Of a DNA stretch of 6,142 bases, positions 6,077-6,142 are shown one piece after another. The stretch's first letter is position 1; the number at the start of each line of letters is the position of its first letter. The translations under genes and the position numbers were made by a program. This DNA is from Pedobacter sp. UBA1654 (lineage in GTDB: Bacteria; Bacteroidota; Bacteroidia; Sphingobacteriales; Sphingobacteriaceae): positions 119,438 through 125,579 of the forward strand of contig DCLG01000090.1 of NCBI GenBank assembly GCA_002320935.1, written 5' to 3'. The notes beneath the pieces are model-generated. The model was not told where the DNA came from and did no database searches. It worked only from the letters and a program-made list of their open reading frames with translations.

Positions 6077-6142
6077 TTAAAAAACGTTCAGTGAACCCAT
6101 GTAGAAGCTGTCACTCACGTCCTTGCCGTCTGCAGACACAAA
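6077..6142 (-). CDS. C-terminal end of an unidentified protein, start outside window
   Basis: The - strand frame is open from the window edge for 21 codons and ends in TAA at 6077-6079, followed at once by a strong hairpin, which is what the end of a real gene looks like. The visible residues include ADGKDVSDSF and end in SFYMGSLNVF. The alternating polar and hydrophobic pattern and the terminal Phe are compatible with the last strand of an outer-membrane beta-barrel. A phage or secretion-system structural protein cannot be excluded. Too little is visible to assign a family. Confidence 0.5.
   Translation of the reverse strand, partial: FVSADGKDVSDSFYMGSLNVF

Overview
The window reads as Bacteroidota DNA, most likely from the Pedobacter/Sphingobacteriaceae group. 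The evidence is a cytidylate kinase with a GYSSCGKST P-loop, start codons without clear Shine-Dalgarno sequences, and an AT-leaning surface-glycan locus. No RNA gene, CRISPR array or insertion sequence was seen.

The left half (1-3795, + strand) is the end of a surface polysaccharide or glycoconjugate locus. It holds a 5'-truncated Wzx-type membrane flippase, two successive paralogous DUF115-type proteins (265 and 289 aa), and a family 2 glycosyltransferase whose start overlaps the second DUF115 gene by 17 nt. The cluster ends in a strong hairpin at 3836-3866. A reasonable reading is that the glycosyltransferase and the DUF115 proteins build a repeat unit on a lipid carrier and the flippase moves it across the inner membrane. 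The substrates cannot be read from the sequence.

The right half (3858-6142) is all on the - strand. In transcription order it holds the last 21 codons of an unidentified protein, a 12-bp GC-rich hairpin, a 131-aa protein with three hydrophobic segments, a secreted CHAP-domain cysteine amidase/endopeptidase that overlaps it by 82 nt, a 179-aa lipoprotein with a C-terminal membrane segment, and the housekeeping cytidylate kinase (cmk).

The most interesting part is the compact three-gene unit at 4591-5986. Its order and topologies (small multi-pass membrane protein, exported murein hydrolase, bitopic lipoprotein with a charged, probably helical middle) resemble a phage holin/endolysin/unimolecular-spanin lysis cassette. 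Counted GC is higher here (202 of 360 bases at 5161-5520) than in the glycan locus (154 of 360 at 2221-2580) or in cmk (82 of 180 at 4021-4200). The lysis or secretion role is inference; only the CHAP assignment is strong.
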